A stretch of DNA of 64,000 bases, from contig OW121742.1 of the NCBI GenBank assembly GCA_933228675.1, positions 14,710,489-14,774,488 of the forward strand. The letters run 5' to 3'. A program made the translations under genes and the position numbers. Positions 47,690-60,189 of this stretch are shown here, in pieces (the first letter of the stretch is position 1; each line of letters opens with the position of its first letter). Under the pieces are notes generated by a model. It was not told the origin of the DNA. It made no database searches and was given only the letters and a program-made list of their open reading frames with translations. Source of the stretch: Stomorhina lunata. Its lineage: Eukaryota > Arthropoda > Insecta > Diptera > Rhiniidae.

Positions 47690-48030
47690 GTAGGGAATGT
47701 TGGACACCAAGCAACGGTTCTGATTGGTCTTAACTTGCTAAGCCCAGACTTATCTTGGTTATACTTCATCTCAACTGTGGACACCGACCTCCTTGTGGTA
47801 TGAGCCGGGGAACTACGTTAACTGCCGTTAATGTAGTGAGCTAACATGTGATGCGAGTTCTCCTAGAAGAACTAAAGAAATTTGAGTTAGGATGTCGGAC
47901 TAGTAACCCGCTCCTGGAAAAAACAATTACCATGAAAAAGAATAAAGAATAAGAATAAAAACGGTACCGCTTATGTTATGCTCGGCCTTCGATCTTAACT
48001 GGTTGTAAATTTAGGCCATTGTAGTAAAGA
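47690..48030 (+). mobile_element. LINE-tailed SINE-like element, copy 2
   Basis: Same 5' module as at 39716 (ATTGGTCTTAACTTGCTAAG; CATCTCAACTGTGGACACC), then a short piece of the LINE B 3' end (ATGCTCGGCCTTCGATCTTA, GGTTGTAAATTTAGGCCAT). The LINE part is shorter than in copy 1. Both share the same order of modules. Confidence 0.6.
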
Positions 48031-48089
48031 ACATTGAAACACATCGCAACTATCATCGATAAGCACCATCGCCATCTCCTGTACGAGAC

Positions 48090-48325
48090 CAAAAAGCCCA
48101 AAAAAAGACTTTCAAGCACCTGCTCTTACATGAGATACCCGTTACTTTCACCCTCAAGAAGCTCCAAAATAGACTTTGAAGCACCGACCCACACATGAGA
48201 TACTCTACTGTCACCTGCACACGGTTAAAAAGCTTAAAAATAGACTTTAAAGATCGGGAAATACATGAGATACCCTAATGTCGAGAAGCTCCAAAATATA
48301 CTTTGAAATACCGGCCCATAAAGGA
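48090..48325. repeat. Tandem repeat of about 65 bp, four diverged copies
   Basis: AGCTCCAAAATAGACTTTGA, then CACCGACCCACACATGAGAT, recurs at about 48096, 48158, 48229 and 48278. The last copy lacks the ACATGAGATACCC ending. A second small duplication (AGGAAATAAGTCG) lies at about 48595 and 48652. Confidence 0.75.
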
Positions 48326-48329
48326 GAGT

Positions 48330-49990
48330 TGTATACCATTTTGTAATAAAATCTTAGATTACCTATTACAATGTGTAGGGTAAAAGTTTGCTAGTATTTA
48401 TTTGTGGCAATTGCTATTTTCCACTCATTAATTTACATACATTGTAAAAACTATGATGGTATTTTTATATACACCAACGCGACTGTTGCGTACGATTTGT
48501 CACATTAAACGCATCGCAACAGTCTGAAATGTGTAACGATCTCAAACGGTCCAAATATTATTAATGCACATGTAAAACATAGCAGAAGTCTAGAAGGAAA
48601 TAAGTCGCTGCTGTATACGACTGTAGTTGACCCTACCCTCTACTAAGAAGGAGGAAATAAGTCGACGTTGTATACAATCGTAATACCATACCACCTTAAA
48701 CTAGTCAAGTATAAATAAAATGTCTAAGTCATCAATAATTTCATTGTTCATATAATGAAAATTCAATTTTACTATTTTCAATTTCGATTATTTTTAACAT
48801 TCGCCTATTTTTGTAAAACATTTTTTCTATGTTATGTAGTGCTTAATTGCTTTATTATACAATACAATAAATTTCCTACAGCGCTACCCCTCACTATCAA
48901 CAATCGACACCACAAAAACAGACATACATATTTACATAGATATGTATATCTACAGCCAACCAAAAACAAATGGTCCTGCATTGGATGGATGGATTTTTCA
49001 CATTTGCTGTGTGGAAAAAATTTTCAAAATTTTTTCGTATGAAAAATAGATTTCGACTACTTGTTATTTTTATAGATTTTTTTTTTTGTATTTCGTGTAC
49101 AAATTCATCAACCTCAAATATTAAAAAAAAATTAGGTGCTGAGTTTCTATTCTATTCTGTTTTTAACTCTTTTATGATTTTTTAGGAAAAATTAAAACAA
49201 AACAAAAAATATAAAAGAAAATGTTTTGTCATCTTGCGTTTATTTAAAATTTTGCCAAAGACAAGAAAAATACACGAATAAAATAAAACAAATATTTTGT
49301 TTAAATTTCAATTTCTATGAAATGGTAGGTCATTAAATTAATTCGATTCATTTTTATTGTTGTGACTAAAATTGTTGAATGATTTGGTGAGTTTTGCTAG
49401 AAAATGAAGGTGGGGTCAATAAAACTTGATATTTTATTTATATAAGGCTTTTAATGTAGGAAAATCAATTCTTTGTATTATTGTTTTGAACGACTTTAAT
49501 AATTTAAAATTGATTTTTTACACCTATAATTTTGTTAAAAAATTAATATAAAAAAAAATATTTTTAAATTTTATTAAATTTGCCTCCTTAGTATATTTGA
49601 CCTTCAAAAATTTTACTTTGGAATATTGATTAAATTTTTAAGAAAACATATACTTTCACTTATTTATTAATTATTTATATAATTTGTCTATTTTACATTT
49701 TAAAAGTAACGTTTTTCTTTTATAATATGAATTTGTAAGTTATTTTGAATAAAATACGTTACTAATACAACTCTATCATTTCTTTTTAAGCTTTTTAAAC
49801 ATCAGCAAAGTATCATCACTAAAACACTCATCATTTTATTTATTCCCATCTCTAATACCCAAGTGCAAGTATTTTACCATCACTAACTGACCAATTCTTT
49901 CAGCAATAGTGTTGGTAAGTGAAAAAAACATTTGTGCTTAAAAAATTGTTAAATTTTGGTATTAGAATCATAGCAATAAAAGTAAATATT
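48330..49990. other. AT-rich intergenic sequence, no gene recognised
   Basis: Apart from the small GGAAATAAGTCG duplication near 48600-48680, nothing is recognisable. The 95-codon frame at 48755-49042 has no family features. Confidence 0.5.
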
Positions 49991-50029
49991 GGTAGAAATG
50001 TTTTTATAATTTTGGGTACTCCCTATATT

Positions 50030-51350
50030 TTAGTCACAAATTTTAGTATATTTTTATAAAATTTAGAAAACATTTTGCAACAAAATTTTGCAACAATCAC
50101 TGGTCCATATTGTACCATAGCTTCCATACAAAACCTACTTCTTTGCAGACATAAATTCTTTTTAGTAAAACATTTGCTTAAATGGCTATTTTTTTTAACA
50201 GTTATTTATACCCCTCACCACCATTAGTGGAATTATAAGTTTGTGCTGATATATGTAACGCATACAAATATTTGTCTTTATTAGTCTTTCTAAGTCGATT
50301 TAGCGATGTCAGGCCGTTCGTCCGTCCGTCTGGCCGGACGGCTGGCTGGACCCCCGTAAAAGTACAGGTCGCAAAATTGGTCCATTATCTATGGTACTTC
50401 CCATAGGTCCCAATTCCCGGAATTGAAATAATACTGCTCATGTACACCAAAATCACTGTACCAAATTTCGTTAAAATCGGTCCACATTTGACCATAGATA
50501 GCTCCCATACAAACTCTTCTGTCAAAACGCACTAAATGAGACAAAAATCACTAAAACGCTCGTAAATCTGAAGATAATGGGAAATTTGAGTTTATTTTAT
50601 TATACCCTTCACCACCATAGGTGGAAAGGGTATTATAAGTTTGTGCTGATGTTTGTAACGCATAGAAATATTTGTCTTAGACCCACCTTTTAGTATACCA
50701 ATAGACTTAGAATCACTTTCTGAGTCGATTTAGCGATGTCCGTCCGTCTGGCTGGCTGGACGGCTGGCTGGCTGGACCCCCATGTAAACCTTGTAATCAA
50801 ACTACAGGTCGCAATTCTAAAGATAATTTGATGAAATTTGGCACATATAATTTTTTTGATAATGGGACCATGGCTATTGAAATTGGTCAAAATCGGTCCA
50901 TTATTTATGGTACCTCCCATAGGTCCCACTTCCCGGAATTGCTATATTGGCCACAAATATCAATATTTTTTCATGAAATTTAAAACAGATACTGCTTATG
51001 TAAACTTAAATCACTGTACCAAATTTCGTTGAAATCGGTCCACATTTGACCATAGCTCCCATACAAACTCTTCTTCAAAAACGCACTAAATGAGACAAAA
51101 AATCACTAAAACGCTCGTAAATCTAAAGATAATAAAAATTTTGAGTTTATTTTTTGCATACATAATTACTGTAACAACTGTAATCAATTTGCCAAATTTC
51201 GAGATAATCGGTCCACATTTTACCCTAGCTCTCATATAAGTCCAAATGACGGAAACAGGTTGAATATATACGTTTTGAGAAAATGTTTAGCAAATATTTG
51301 TCTTTATACAGGAAAAATAACACCTTTGACCTTAGTGGTGAATTTGTATT
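50030..51350 (+). mobile_element. DINE-1-like elements, two or three tandem partial copies
   Basis: Starts typical of element B occur at about 50215 (TATACCCCTCACCACCATTA) and 50610 (TATACCCTTCACCACCATAG with GGTGGAAAGGGTATT). Each is followed by TTTGTGCTGATGT, GTAACGCATA, GAGTCGATTTAGCGATGTCC and GGCTGGCTGG blocks, and then by ATCGGTCCACATTTGACC. A headless fragment precedes them at about 50030-50210. The hairpin terminus is missing at the right end (decays after CCTTAGTGGTGAA near 51345). Confidence 0.7.
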
Positions 51351-51359
51351 GTTATATTT

Positions 51360-51945
51360 TTATATAAAACTGTTTTATATCTAAATTTTGATAAACATTT
51401 TGTATAAAAGTTTTTCATAAAAAATTGTTTATAAAATTTTTCTGTAAAAATTTTCTGCATACAATTTTTTTATAAAAAAATTAAAGACTATTTTTTAATA
51501 AGAATTTGTTTTTTAGATGAATGAAGATGTCAAAAAGCAAGCTTAACGGTATGGGTATATAGAGTACTCCAAATTCATCCCGAAAAAATCAGTTTGGTGT
51601 GGATTATTTTTTGAGCTATGTTAAGGCTCGTGTTTATTGGGACAAATTCGTAACGGTTGACGTCAGGGCTGCCAGAAATTTTTCGTTCAGAAATCGGCAA
51701 AAATTCAGAATAGTCAAAAAGTAATCACAAATTTAGCTGAATATTAAAAAAATGTTCATTGAAATGAACTCTTATTAAATTTTTTGCATAGGACAAATTT
51801 TATATGGAAAATTATTTTAAAAGAAAAAAATGCATATTAAAAATTTCTCTATACAAAAAATTTTAAATTAATAGTACAAAAAATCTTATATTGAAAATAT
51901 TTCTACACTAAAAGTTTTCATGGAAATTCTTTGTATACAAGAAAT
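51360..51945. repeat. Degenerate AnTn satellite-like sequence
   Basis: Irregular runs such as TATAAAATTTTTCTGTAAAA and GGAAAATTATTTTAAAAG resemble decayed members of the AnTn satellites. The 51530-51700 part is more complex and unassigned. Confidence 0.5.
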
Positions 51946-51948
51946 TGT

Positions 51949-52444
51949 ATATCGTCACCTAAAGGACGAAGTAACCTATCTACAGTTTTCAAAAGTTTAC
52001 AGGATAGGGAAAAAACGTTATAAAATTGAAACTACTTGCAATATTTAAACGAAAATTATGTATTTATATTAGAATGAAATTATAAATATATATCGGTTGA
52101 AAAAATATTGTTTTTCTAAACACAGCTTATGTTATGTCACTTAGGTTATTTGGAATTGCAAAAATCTAATTAGTATGAATAAATCAAATTTTTTTATACA
52201 TATAAATATTATAAAAATTAAATAATAACAGTTATAGTTTCTTTTACTGGTTTAAGCAAATGAAAGTACTTAATGATTGTTTAAATTATACTATGCAACA
52301 AAAACTGTAAAAATTTGGTCATTTGTGATATTAGATGTTCAAAATTTTGCACAGACATACGTTATGATAGAGAGTAATAATCCATAAAAAACTCAATTTT
52401 GAAATTTTTTCAGATAGGTTATTTGGTCTTTAAGATGACGATAT
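51949..52444. mobile_element. Foldback/MITE element with 33-bp arms
   Basis: Arms at 51949-51981 (ATATCGTCACCTAAAGGACG ...) and 52412-52444 (... TCTTTAAGATGACGATAT) are inverted and match at 28 of 33 positions, delimiting 496 bp. An extra copy of the arm core TAGGTTATTTGG lies at about 52142. No coding sequence. The flanks are satellite-like on both sides. Confidence 0.7.
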
Positions 52445-53230
52445 GAAAATCTTTTCCATACAAAAATTGTATGTTGAAAATTTTATATGGAAATTTTTTC
52501 TATTTAAAAATTGTATATGAAAAATTTTTCTTTACAAAAAAATGTATATAAGGAAATTTTTAACAGAAAAAATTTTAAATGGCAAATTGTTATATAGAAA
52601 AAAATATAATTATAAAATTTTTCTATAGAAAAAAATTTATATTGAAAGTATTTCAGCGAAAACAATTTTAAACTAATAATTTTTCTACAGAAACAGTTTT
52701 AAATGGAATTTATTTCCAAAGAAAAATAATTATATCAAAAATGTTTCTGTGAAAAAATGTTTTATTAGAAATTTTTATTTCGTTCCCAAGTCTTGATTAT
52801 AAATTCCAATGTATCGGAATAACCGAAAACTTAACTGAAACAGCACATACCGGAATATCTTGAAAATCGCCAATTTTCTAGCCAAAATCTCCATATCGGC
52901 ACTTAACTATTTTTTTCAAGACAGAAATCGACAAAAATGCCAATAAATCGGCAAATCTGCCTGGATACAAATATAAAGGAACTTTTATTTGTGAGATATC
53001 GGTAGATATGTTTGAGAGAGTATGGCAAAATTAGACTCAGTGTATTAACCACTTTTGCAATAATCAACAAAATAAATAAGTGTGAAATGACTATTTTGAT
53101 CAATAAAAGCCAAAGATTTTTATCGATACACAAAATTTTTTATAGAAAATTTTCGTTATAATATTTTATGAAAAAAATTTTTTAGAAAAAAGAAATTTAT
53201 AAAAAGCTTTTCAATATTTGTTTTTAATTT
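52445..53230. repeat. Degenerate AnTn satellite-like sequence
   Basis: Runs such as GAAAATTTTTCTTTACAAAA with a loose period near 30 bp to about 52780, then unassigned AT-rich DNA, and a short further array at about 53125-53215. No gene. Confidence 0.5.
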
Positions 53231-53777
53231 TTGCATAAAATATAAAATTATTGTTTTATGCAAAAAAAATAGCCTTAAAAAAGTATATTACACTAGGATC
53301 TCAATTTATTCCGTTATTTATTATTGTATTAAATAATTAATTTATGGATTAAATAAATAAAATAATTTGGCAGGCAAAAATACGTATTTAAGTGTCTATA
53401 CAAATATAAACATAAAGCAAAGATTATCTTTAGAACAGAAACAAATTTTTCAATTTTATCTTTTATTAATTTTCACATTTTAGTTTGTATAACATTCGTT
53501 CAAAGAAAATTTCATTTGTCCTCCCCAAATGGAGATTCATTACTAAACACAAGTCTGGCAGCACCAGTACCAAATACCTTAAATTATTCCGTTATCGAGT
53601 ACTCAATACTTAAAAAATCTTCAGTACTTTTCCAACTCTAGACACAGTGTTGGTTCGCGTACCGAACGATCCGAAAGAAATAAGACAAATTTCCAACATT
53701 TGTCACAAAAATTTTGCATAATTTTTGCATTTTTCATTAAGTAATAATTAATAAAACAGAATTGTTACAAGAAAACA
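53231..53777 (+). promoter_or_regulatory. Upstream/5' UTR region of Scsalpha1
   Basis: Contains the promoter by position. The segment 53540-53720 has the highest complexity, with a GGTTCGCGTACCGAAC inverted motif at about 53651-53666. No TATA box or initiator stands out, as is common for metabolic genes. The start codon context is AACAATGG. Confidence 0.4.
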
Positions 53778-56700
53778 ATGGCCGCTAGTTCCAGAGTTTT
53801 ACTTAAAGTGCGCGGTAAGTAATTGTTACGGCAAGGGCAGCCAAGAAAATCTGTTGCAACGTGAGAGAAAAACCAAAGAAAACTAATAAAATTATATAAT
53901 AAGTTGAAAGAAAATCGAGCCAACGAAAAATGAACAAAAATTCCCACCGGTATTTAGGGAGTGTGTGCTTGGAAATTAGCAAAAATGTTAAATAATAATG
54001 AGGCCACCAACGAAAAGTGTTTAGTAATTAATTTAATTTATTAAAAAATACAACAAAAATTGCTTAAAATGTTAAGAGAAAAAAGTTATGACGCAGAAAG
54101 ACCTTGATAAAGAGTACAAGGCAAACAAAGAGAATGAAATTAAGCAAAAATATAAAAAAAAAAACCTAAAACTACTGTCAGTGACCGTGATTTGTTTTTC
54201 TCGTTTAAATAAATAATTAATAGAAAAATGTAAACGTTTTTGAAAAGAAATAGAGGAGAAATTAATTAAGCGAGTTACAATTTTAATTACTTTTAATTTA
54301 TTTTACTTCCAGATGGCTTGGTCTCCGCCGTACGCCATAGCTCCCAATACAACCAAACACGTGCCAATCTGATGTTGACCGAAAACTCACGTGTCATCTG
54401 TCAAGGTTTCACCGGCAAACAGGGTACCTTCCACAGTCAACAGGCTTTGGAATATGGCACAAAATTGGTCGGTGGTATTTCTCCCAAAAAGGGTGGCTCC
54501 ACTCATTTGGGTTTGCCTGTCTTTGCCAGCGTAAGTTTTGTTAATTTCTTTGCTAATTGAATTATGTTTTTAATTTTTTTGAACTTTTATATTCTATTGA
54601 TTTTTAGGTAGCTGAAGCCAAGAAGGCTACAGATCCTCATGCTACCGTTATCTATGTACCACCTCCCGGTGCTGCTGCTGCCATTATGGAGGCTATGGAA
54701 GCTGAGATTCCCTTGATTGTGTGCATTACTGAGGGTGTTCCACAACACGATATGGTGCGCGTTAAGACTGCCTTGTTGAGCCAAAACAAATCTCGTTTGG
54801 TCGGTCCCAATTGCCCCGGTATTATTGCTCCCGAAAGAGTAAGTTTTAGTACTAAATTTAAACGTATATTGAAAATCCAAGACAATTTCTTTCCAACTAA
54901 TATGTGAAACAATTTAAGTCTTAATGACTAGATCTTGAAGAATGAGATCCAAAGGTTATTATTGTATTGTATTGATCAGTGGGCCAGTATAATGTCGAGC
55001 CCTTAGATTAAAATGATAGCAAGCGACAGGAAAAATATTGATCGTAAGCGACAAAAAATTTAATTAAACAAAAACGGGGAATGTTTTGGTGCATAACAGT
55101 TTTGTTCTTTGTTAGTTTGCTAATTTCGGCAAACTAATTAATTTTTTCCAAATGGTTTAGAAGTTATGGTGCAAAGTATTGTATGTGAAGTTTTACTTCA
55201 AACATTTTTAAGCTACTGGGCGGATTGTGGCGTAATATGCAGAAATCGGCCAATGGGTAGTTAGAGTTTTAGACCAATTTTTGAAAACATGTATATTTTT
55301 AGCACTGGTCTCTACACTGAGCTTAAGTTAAGCACCATTGTATGTAAAACTTATTGGTCCGTATAACTTTCATAGATATAAACATATCAAAAAGATTTTT
55401 ACACATTCGAAAACTACCTAAGAAAGAAAAATATGCTCACAGTACAACGCTATTTCTAATAGTTCAAGAGATAATTAAAGGAATGTCGCTTACGATTATT
55501 TAAATCTAAGGGCTCGATGTAAAATATGTTTTTAATGTTTAAAGTCCAATTTCGTGGAAATCAAGTTATTATAAAGTTCAAGATTTTTAAAAACAATTAA
55601 GAAGATTAGCAACTTATCAATACAAGTAAGAATAATTTTCGAAATCTTTTTTAAATGATATATTTAAATGCAAAAAGTATGGAAAATTCTTTGAGCGGTA
55701 CTTAATCAATAAGACTCTAATCCCCAAAACCAACTAAAGATTACTTTAAACATTCCAGTAGTTCTTATTAGGAAGATTTCATATTATAAAGATTTACTAG
55801 ACACATTTAGTTATGAATCTCCCGCTATAGAAATCTATAGGAAAATAACTCATCCAGGTAAAGAACCTTCAGTGGGGATGTTGTTGTTTCTTATTGGTTA
55901 TATCGCAGAAGTGACAGTCCTTGGTCAGAAAACTAAGATTTCCGAGTCATTCCGTTACAAAGAAACTAATGTCGTGAGAACTACAGTGGAAACTTTTAGT
56001 TGGTTAGCTTGATGACGACTAAGCATCAGCATAACTGATTGTGCTTGGGTTTATACCCCTGTCATGGTCAAAGAAATTTCATTAATTATAAATTGTTATT
56101 ACAATGAATGTAAAAACACACCGTAGATTTAAAGGAAATACATAAACATTTGTTGTGTCTATTTTTACAATATGCATGACGAGCAGTTACAGTATAATAT
56201 GAAAAAAACGATTCCCCTATTTTCGCCACCTCTTGCCTCTTCTCTATACAAAGAAGTTAGTCCAATTCGTACCATTGTATAGGCAATATGCAGATGTGGC
56301 TATATTTGCCCGAGTGTTACTGAACGACATTCAAATTTCACGATCAAGAAGCACATTTAGTCTAGCAGACGTTGTTATTATATGTCCAATACTAAATTGT
56401 CTATTTCATTGCCCTGTGGTGCAAGAATTGACACAATGAAGTTCTTTTATAGCTCAAAATTTGCAAAAATTCTTAAATTATAATAAAAAAAAAGAATAAC
56501 GAGTTCAATTTGCAAGCATATTGAATTAAAAACTATTAATTTTGTAATAATTATTTAGTTTTCTCACAACAATTCGATGCTAAAAAAAAATTGCAATCTT
56601 ATTTATTTTTGTTTCATAAATTGATAAGAACTTTCATTACATTTAATATACATTGTTCATGTTTGTTTATATTGAATGTTGCTGCTATTTATTGCAGTAC

Positions 56701-59266
56701 AGACCGCAATCTATATTTTGAGATCAAAGTTCAATATAAGTGATAACAAAATTGAACTTTGTTTTTTATATTTTATCATTTTATAGGTTTCTTTGCCTTC
56801 TTCTTTCTTACTAAATCTATTTACTCTTTGTTGTGTACAGATTTTTGTCTTGTCTGAACTAAAAAAAAAAAAACTTCATTACATCATTACCCCTTCTTTT
56901 TCGTCTAAATTGAATTTACAAATTAATGCTGTCACTCAACGACCGGCATTTAGCTGCGTAAACAAATATTTTTCAATGACGACAGCAATTTTTTTATTTC
57001 GGCAAATACTCAGCTGACTTGACTGCGGTTGAGTCATTAGTTTTCGAATGTTTTTGATTAGTTTTATTTGTTTAAATTATTAGGCCAACTAGAAGAAGCG
57101 AACCTGTTATGATTTTGTTATTAGAAAGCAAATGAAATAGTTAATTTATGTTACGTAAAAAATGTTGTTTAACAAAAAATGCAGTACTTTGGAATTGAGA
57201 TAATTCTTAAAGCCTTAAATGAAAGATTTTATTCTACGTATGTATATTTTTAAAACAAAATTATTTATTTTTTGTTTTAAATATGTCCATTTTTACGAAT
57301 TATCGACTTTTTTCAGTATTTTTATATGCTCTTAGCAATATTCAATCAAGTGATTTTATTTAACAGAACGTTGTTTTATTGATTTAATGATTAAAAAAGT
57401 TCTAATTTTCTTTTGAAGTAGATAATAAATAGAACAAATAAGAATTTATTAATGATAAATTTATTTTCCCAGCAAAAATTTTCTAAAACAAAATGTTTTT
57501 ATTATAAAAAAAATTGTAAATCCAAAATTTTTCTTTAAAAAATTTATCAAAAACTTTTTAATCGAAAATTTTGCTATACAAACTTTATATCAACATTTTG
57601 TTTTACTAATTTTTATATGAAAAATTTTTCTATAAAAATTTTATATGAAAAATTTTGTATGAACACATTTTCTATAAAAAATTTTATATGAAAAATTTTT
57701 CTTTTTATTGAGTTGTATTTACTTTTTGTATGACCAATATTTAGAATTTTAATTTTTGATTTCTTAAGGGGTTACCTTCAGGCTGATATGGTCAGATTTT
57801 AATTTTTGATGTAAATGAAACTTCAATTGTTAATTTACATTTTCCAATGTTTCGTTTCTTTTTTGGAAATTTTTCTATAAAAATTTAATATGAAAAATTT
57901 TTCTATAAAAATTTTATATAAAAATTTGTTTCTATAAAAATTTTTTATAGAACATTTTTTCATATAAAATTTTAATAGAAAAATTTTTTACACAAAATTT
58001 TTTTTAGAAAAATGTTATATAAAAATCTTTTCTATAAAAATTTTATATAAATTTTTTTTTTTTTAATAAATTTTATGTAAAAAATTTTTCTATAAAAATT
58101 TTATATAAAAAATTTTTCTATGAAAAATTTTCTATGAAAAATTTTTCTATAAAAATTTTATATGAAAAAATATTCTATAAAAAATTTTTCTATAAAATTT
58201 TTATATGAAAAATTTTTCTATAAAAATTTTATATGAAAAATTTTTCTTTAAAAATTTTATATGAAAAATTTTTCTACAAAAATATTTTTATAAAAATATT
58301 TTTCTACAAAAATTTTCTATGATACGATTTTCTATAAAAAATTTTTCGATAAATATTTTATATGAAAATTTTTTCTATAAAAACTTTCTATGAAAATTTT
58401 TTCTATAAAAATTTTTTATGAAAAATTTTTCTATAAAAATTTTCTATAAAAAATTTTTCTATAAAAATTTTCTATAAAAAATTTTTCTATAAAAATTTTC
58501 TTCAAAAAGAAGAAAATTTTCTATGAAAATTTTCTCTATAAAATTTTCTATAAAAATTTGCATCAAAAGTTTTTCTATAACAATTTTTTATAAATATTTT
58601 TTCTATAAAAATAAATATCATAATTTTTTCTTAAAAAAAAATTGTATTAAACTTTTTGTTCTTTCTGAAGTAAAAAAGATGTATATATTTTTTTGATTAC
58701 AGTGCAAAATCGGCATCATGCCCGGTCATATTCACAAGCGCGGCAAGATCGGTGTTGTCTCAAGATCTGGTACCTTGACCTATGAGGCTGTCAATCAAAC
58801 CACTGAAGTTGGTTTAGGCCAAACCTTGTGCGTTGGTATTGGTGGTGATCCCTTCAACGGTACCGATTTCATTGACTGTCTCGAAATCTTCCTTAAGGAT
58901 CCCGAAACTAAGGGTATTATTTTGATTGGTGAAATCGGTGGTGTAGCTGAAGAACAGGCCGCTGATTACTTGACACAACACAATACCGTAAGTTTAAAAA
59001 AATATATTCGAATGAAAAATTAAACTTATATGTTTTAATCTCTTTTACAGGGCCAAAAAGCCAAACCTGTGGTTTCCTTCATTGCCGGTATTTCTGCCCC
59101 ACCCGGCAGAAGAATGGGTCATGCTGGTGCTATTATCTCTGGCGGCAAAGGTGGTGCCGGTGATAAGATCAAGGCTTTGGAAAATGCTAATGTCATTGTC
59201 ACCAGGAGTCCCGCACAAATGGGCAAGGAATTGTTTAAGGAAATGAAACGTTTAGAAATAGCTTAG
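53778..59266 (+). CDS. Scsalpha1: Succinyl-CoA ligase [ADP/GDP-forming] subunit alpha, mitochondrial (5 exons)
   Basis: Exons: 53778-53814, 54313-54530, 54608-54838, 58703-58987 and 59051-59266, all with GT/AG borders and matching phases, giving 328 codons with no disruption, the length of the Drosophila protein. It is the alpha subunit that pairs with an ADP- or GDP-specific beta subunit in the mitochondrial matrix and makes ATP or GTP from succinyl-CoA in the TCA cycle. The N-terminus ([14 protein letters not shown], Arg-rich, no acids in the first 12 residues) fits a mitochondrial presequence. The CoA-binding Rossmann part shows [11 protein letters not shown] (43-53) and GGISPKKGG (66-74). 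The ligase part has GPNCPGII (151-158) and [15 protein letters not shown] (176-190). The phosphorylated histidine is His281 in [14 protein letters not shown]. Codons are GC-richer than the surroundings. Intron 3 is expanded by repeats. Confidence 0.98.
53815..54312 (+). other. Intron 1 of Scsalpha1
   Basis: 498 bp, GTAAGT donor and TTACTTCCAG acceptor, AT-rich, with nothing else recognisable. Confidence 0.9.
54992..55520. mobile_element. Foldback/MITE element in Scsalpha1 intron 3
   Basis: The arm at 54992-55027 (ATGTCGAGCCCTTAGATT ... AGCAAGCGAC) is inverted at 55485-55520 (GTCGCTTACGATTATTTAAA ... GGCTCGATGT). The 36-bp arms differ at only a few positions. The 529-bp body is noncoding. A partial internal copy GATCGTAAGCGAC lies at about 55040. 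Confidence 0.75.
55525..57470. other. Scsalpha1 intron 3, mostly unassigned
   Basis: Contains copy 2 of the dispersed repeat found at 47266-47420 (at about 55880-56020). The rest, including moderately complex DNA at 56200-56430 and 56760-57030, shows no exon-like signal fitting the Scsalpha1 frame. Confidence 0.55.
57475..58660. repeat. Satellite array R11 in Scsalpha1 intron 3 (about 28-bp)
   Basis: Repeats of CTATAAAAATTTTATATG followed by A5T5, period about 28 bp with many indels. It has the same two-block AnTn plan as the 31-bp arrays. An unrelated island (about 57705-57870) interrupts it. It ends about 40 bp before the exon 4 acceptor. Confidence 0.85.
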
Positions 59267-59890
59267 GAATTAAAACTACGCCAAGCGAAAAGATGTAAAA
59301 CAAACAAATGATACATAAACCAATTAAACTCATCATAAAACAAGAACTCAAAATAAATTATTTTAAAATAAAAAAATATAAAAAACCAACACACATGAAA
59401 AAAGTTGAAATTATTAAAAAAGAAAGCGAAATAAATATCAGAGAATTATTAAAATTCAACAAATCAATTCACAAACTAGAAAGAAATATGATTAAAAAGT
59501 ATGTCTTCACTTCAAGAGATTTCCCTTTCCACAATTTAAATAGAGCAAATCCATAAATAAACTGCCATCATCATTAACAAAATCAAGACATACTATAAAA
59601 GGAAAACCAACCGATATATTTATAAATATAAAAAAAGCAAAAGAAATGTTACTAAACACAATTTAGATATTAAAATTTCAGGTTAAAAAAAAAACTATAA
59701 CAAACCGAAAAAGCCAACAAATATTTAATGTTATTTTGATAAAACATTTTCTTATTTGTTGTTTTGCCATTTAATAATTATATAAATGTCCAATATTTAT
59801 ATATAAAAATGCTTACAGGTGTTAATATTTTCAGCACTCAACTTTCATTAGTTATAAATAAAAGAAGAAAGTAAAATAAATATTGCACTT
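59267..59890 (+). other. 3' UTR and downstream region of Scsalpha1
   Basis: After the TAG at 59264-59266 the first AATAAA is at 59352-59357, with others near 59857-59862 and 59875. The actual cleavage site cannot be chosen from sequence. The frame at 59308-59556 is an A-rich artefact. Confidence 0.5.
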
Positions 59891-60189
59891 TATTGTTGTG
59901 AATATGGCCTATTCTTCACTTTATCTTAATTAATATTTATATCAAAATATTACTAAACTTTAATTTTATTAAATTTTTAATTAAAAGTGGCAAAATTATA
60001 AGTTAACTTCAAACCAAAAAGATACATATTTTTGTGTGTATTTAATTAAAAGAATAAATAATAACAAAAACTATTTAAAAATTATTGAAATCCACAGAAA
60101 AAAAAACTGAAAAATAAAAAGGAAATTATCTTAAAAACTTAAAAGGATGGATTTTTTAATGGGTCTCTTCATCAAAGAAAAGGTACTAC

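Noticed and set aside
49905..49921. Possible 11-nt micro-exon (TTTCAG ... GTAAGT)
   Set aside because: Consensus-like splice signals of this strength occur by chance in AT-rich DNA; there is no coding partner.
54587..54912. Minus-strand frames of 86-97 codons in Scsalpha1 exon 3
   Set aside because: Antisense shadows of a codon-biased real exon.
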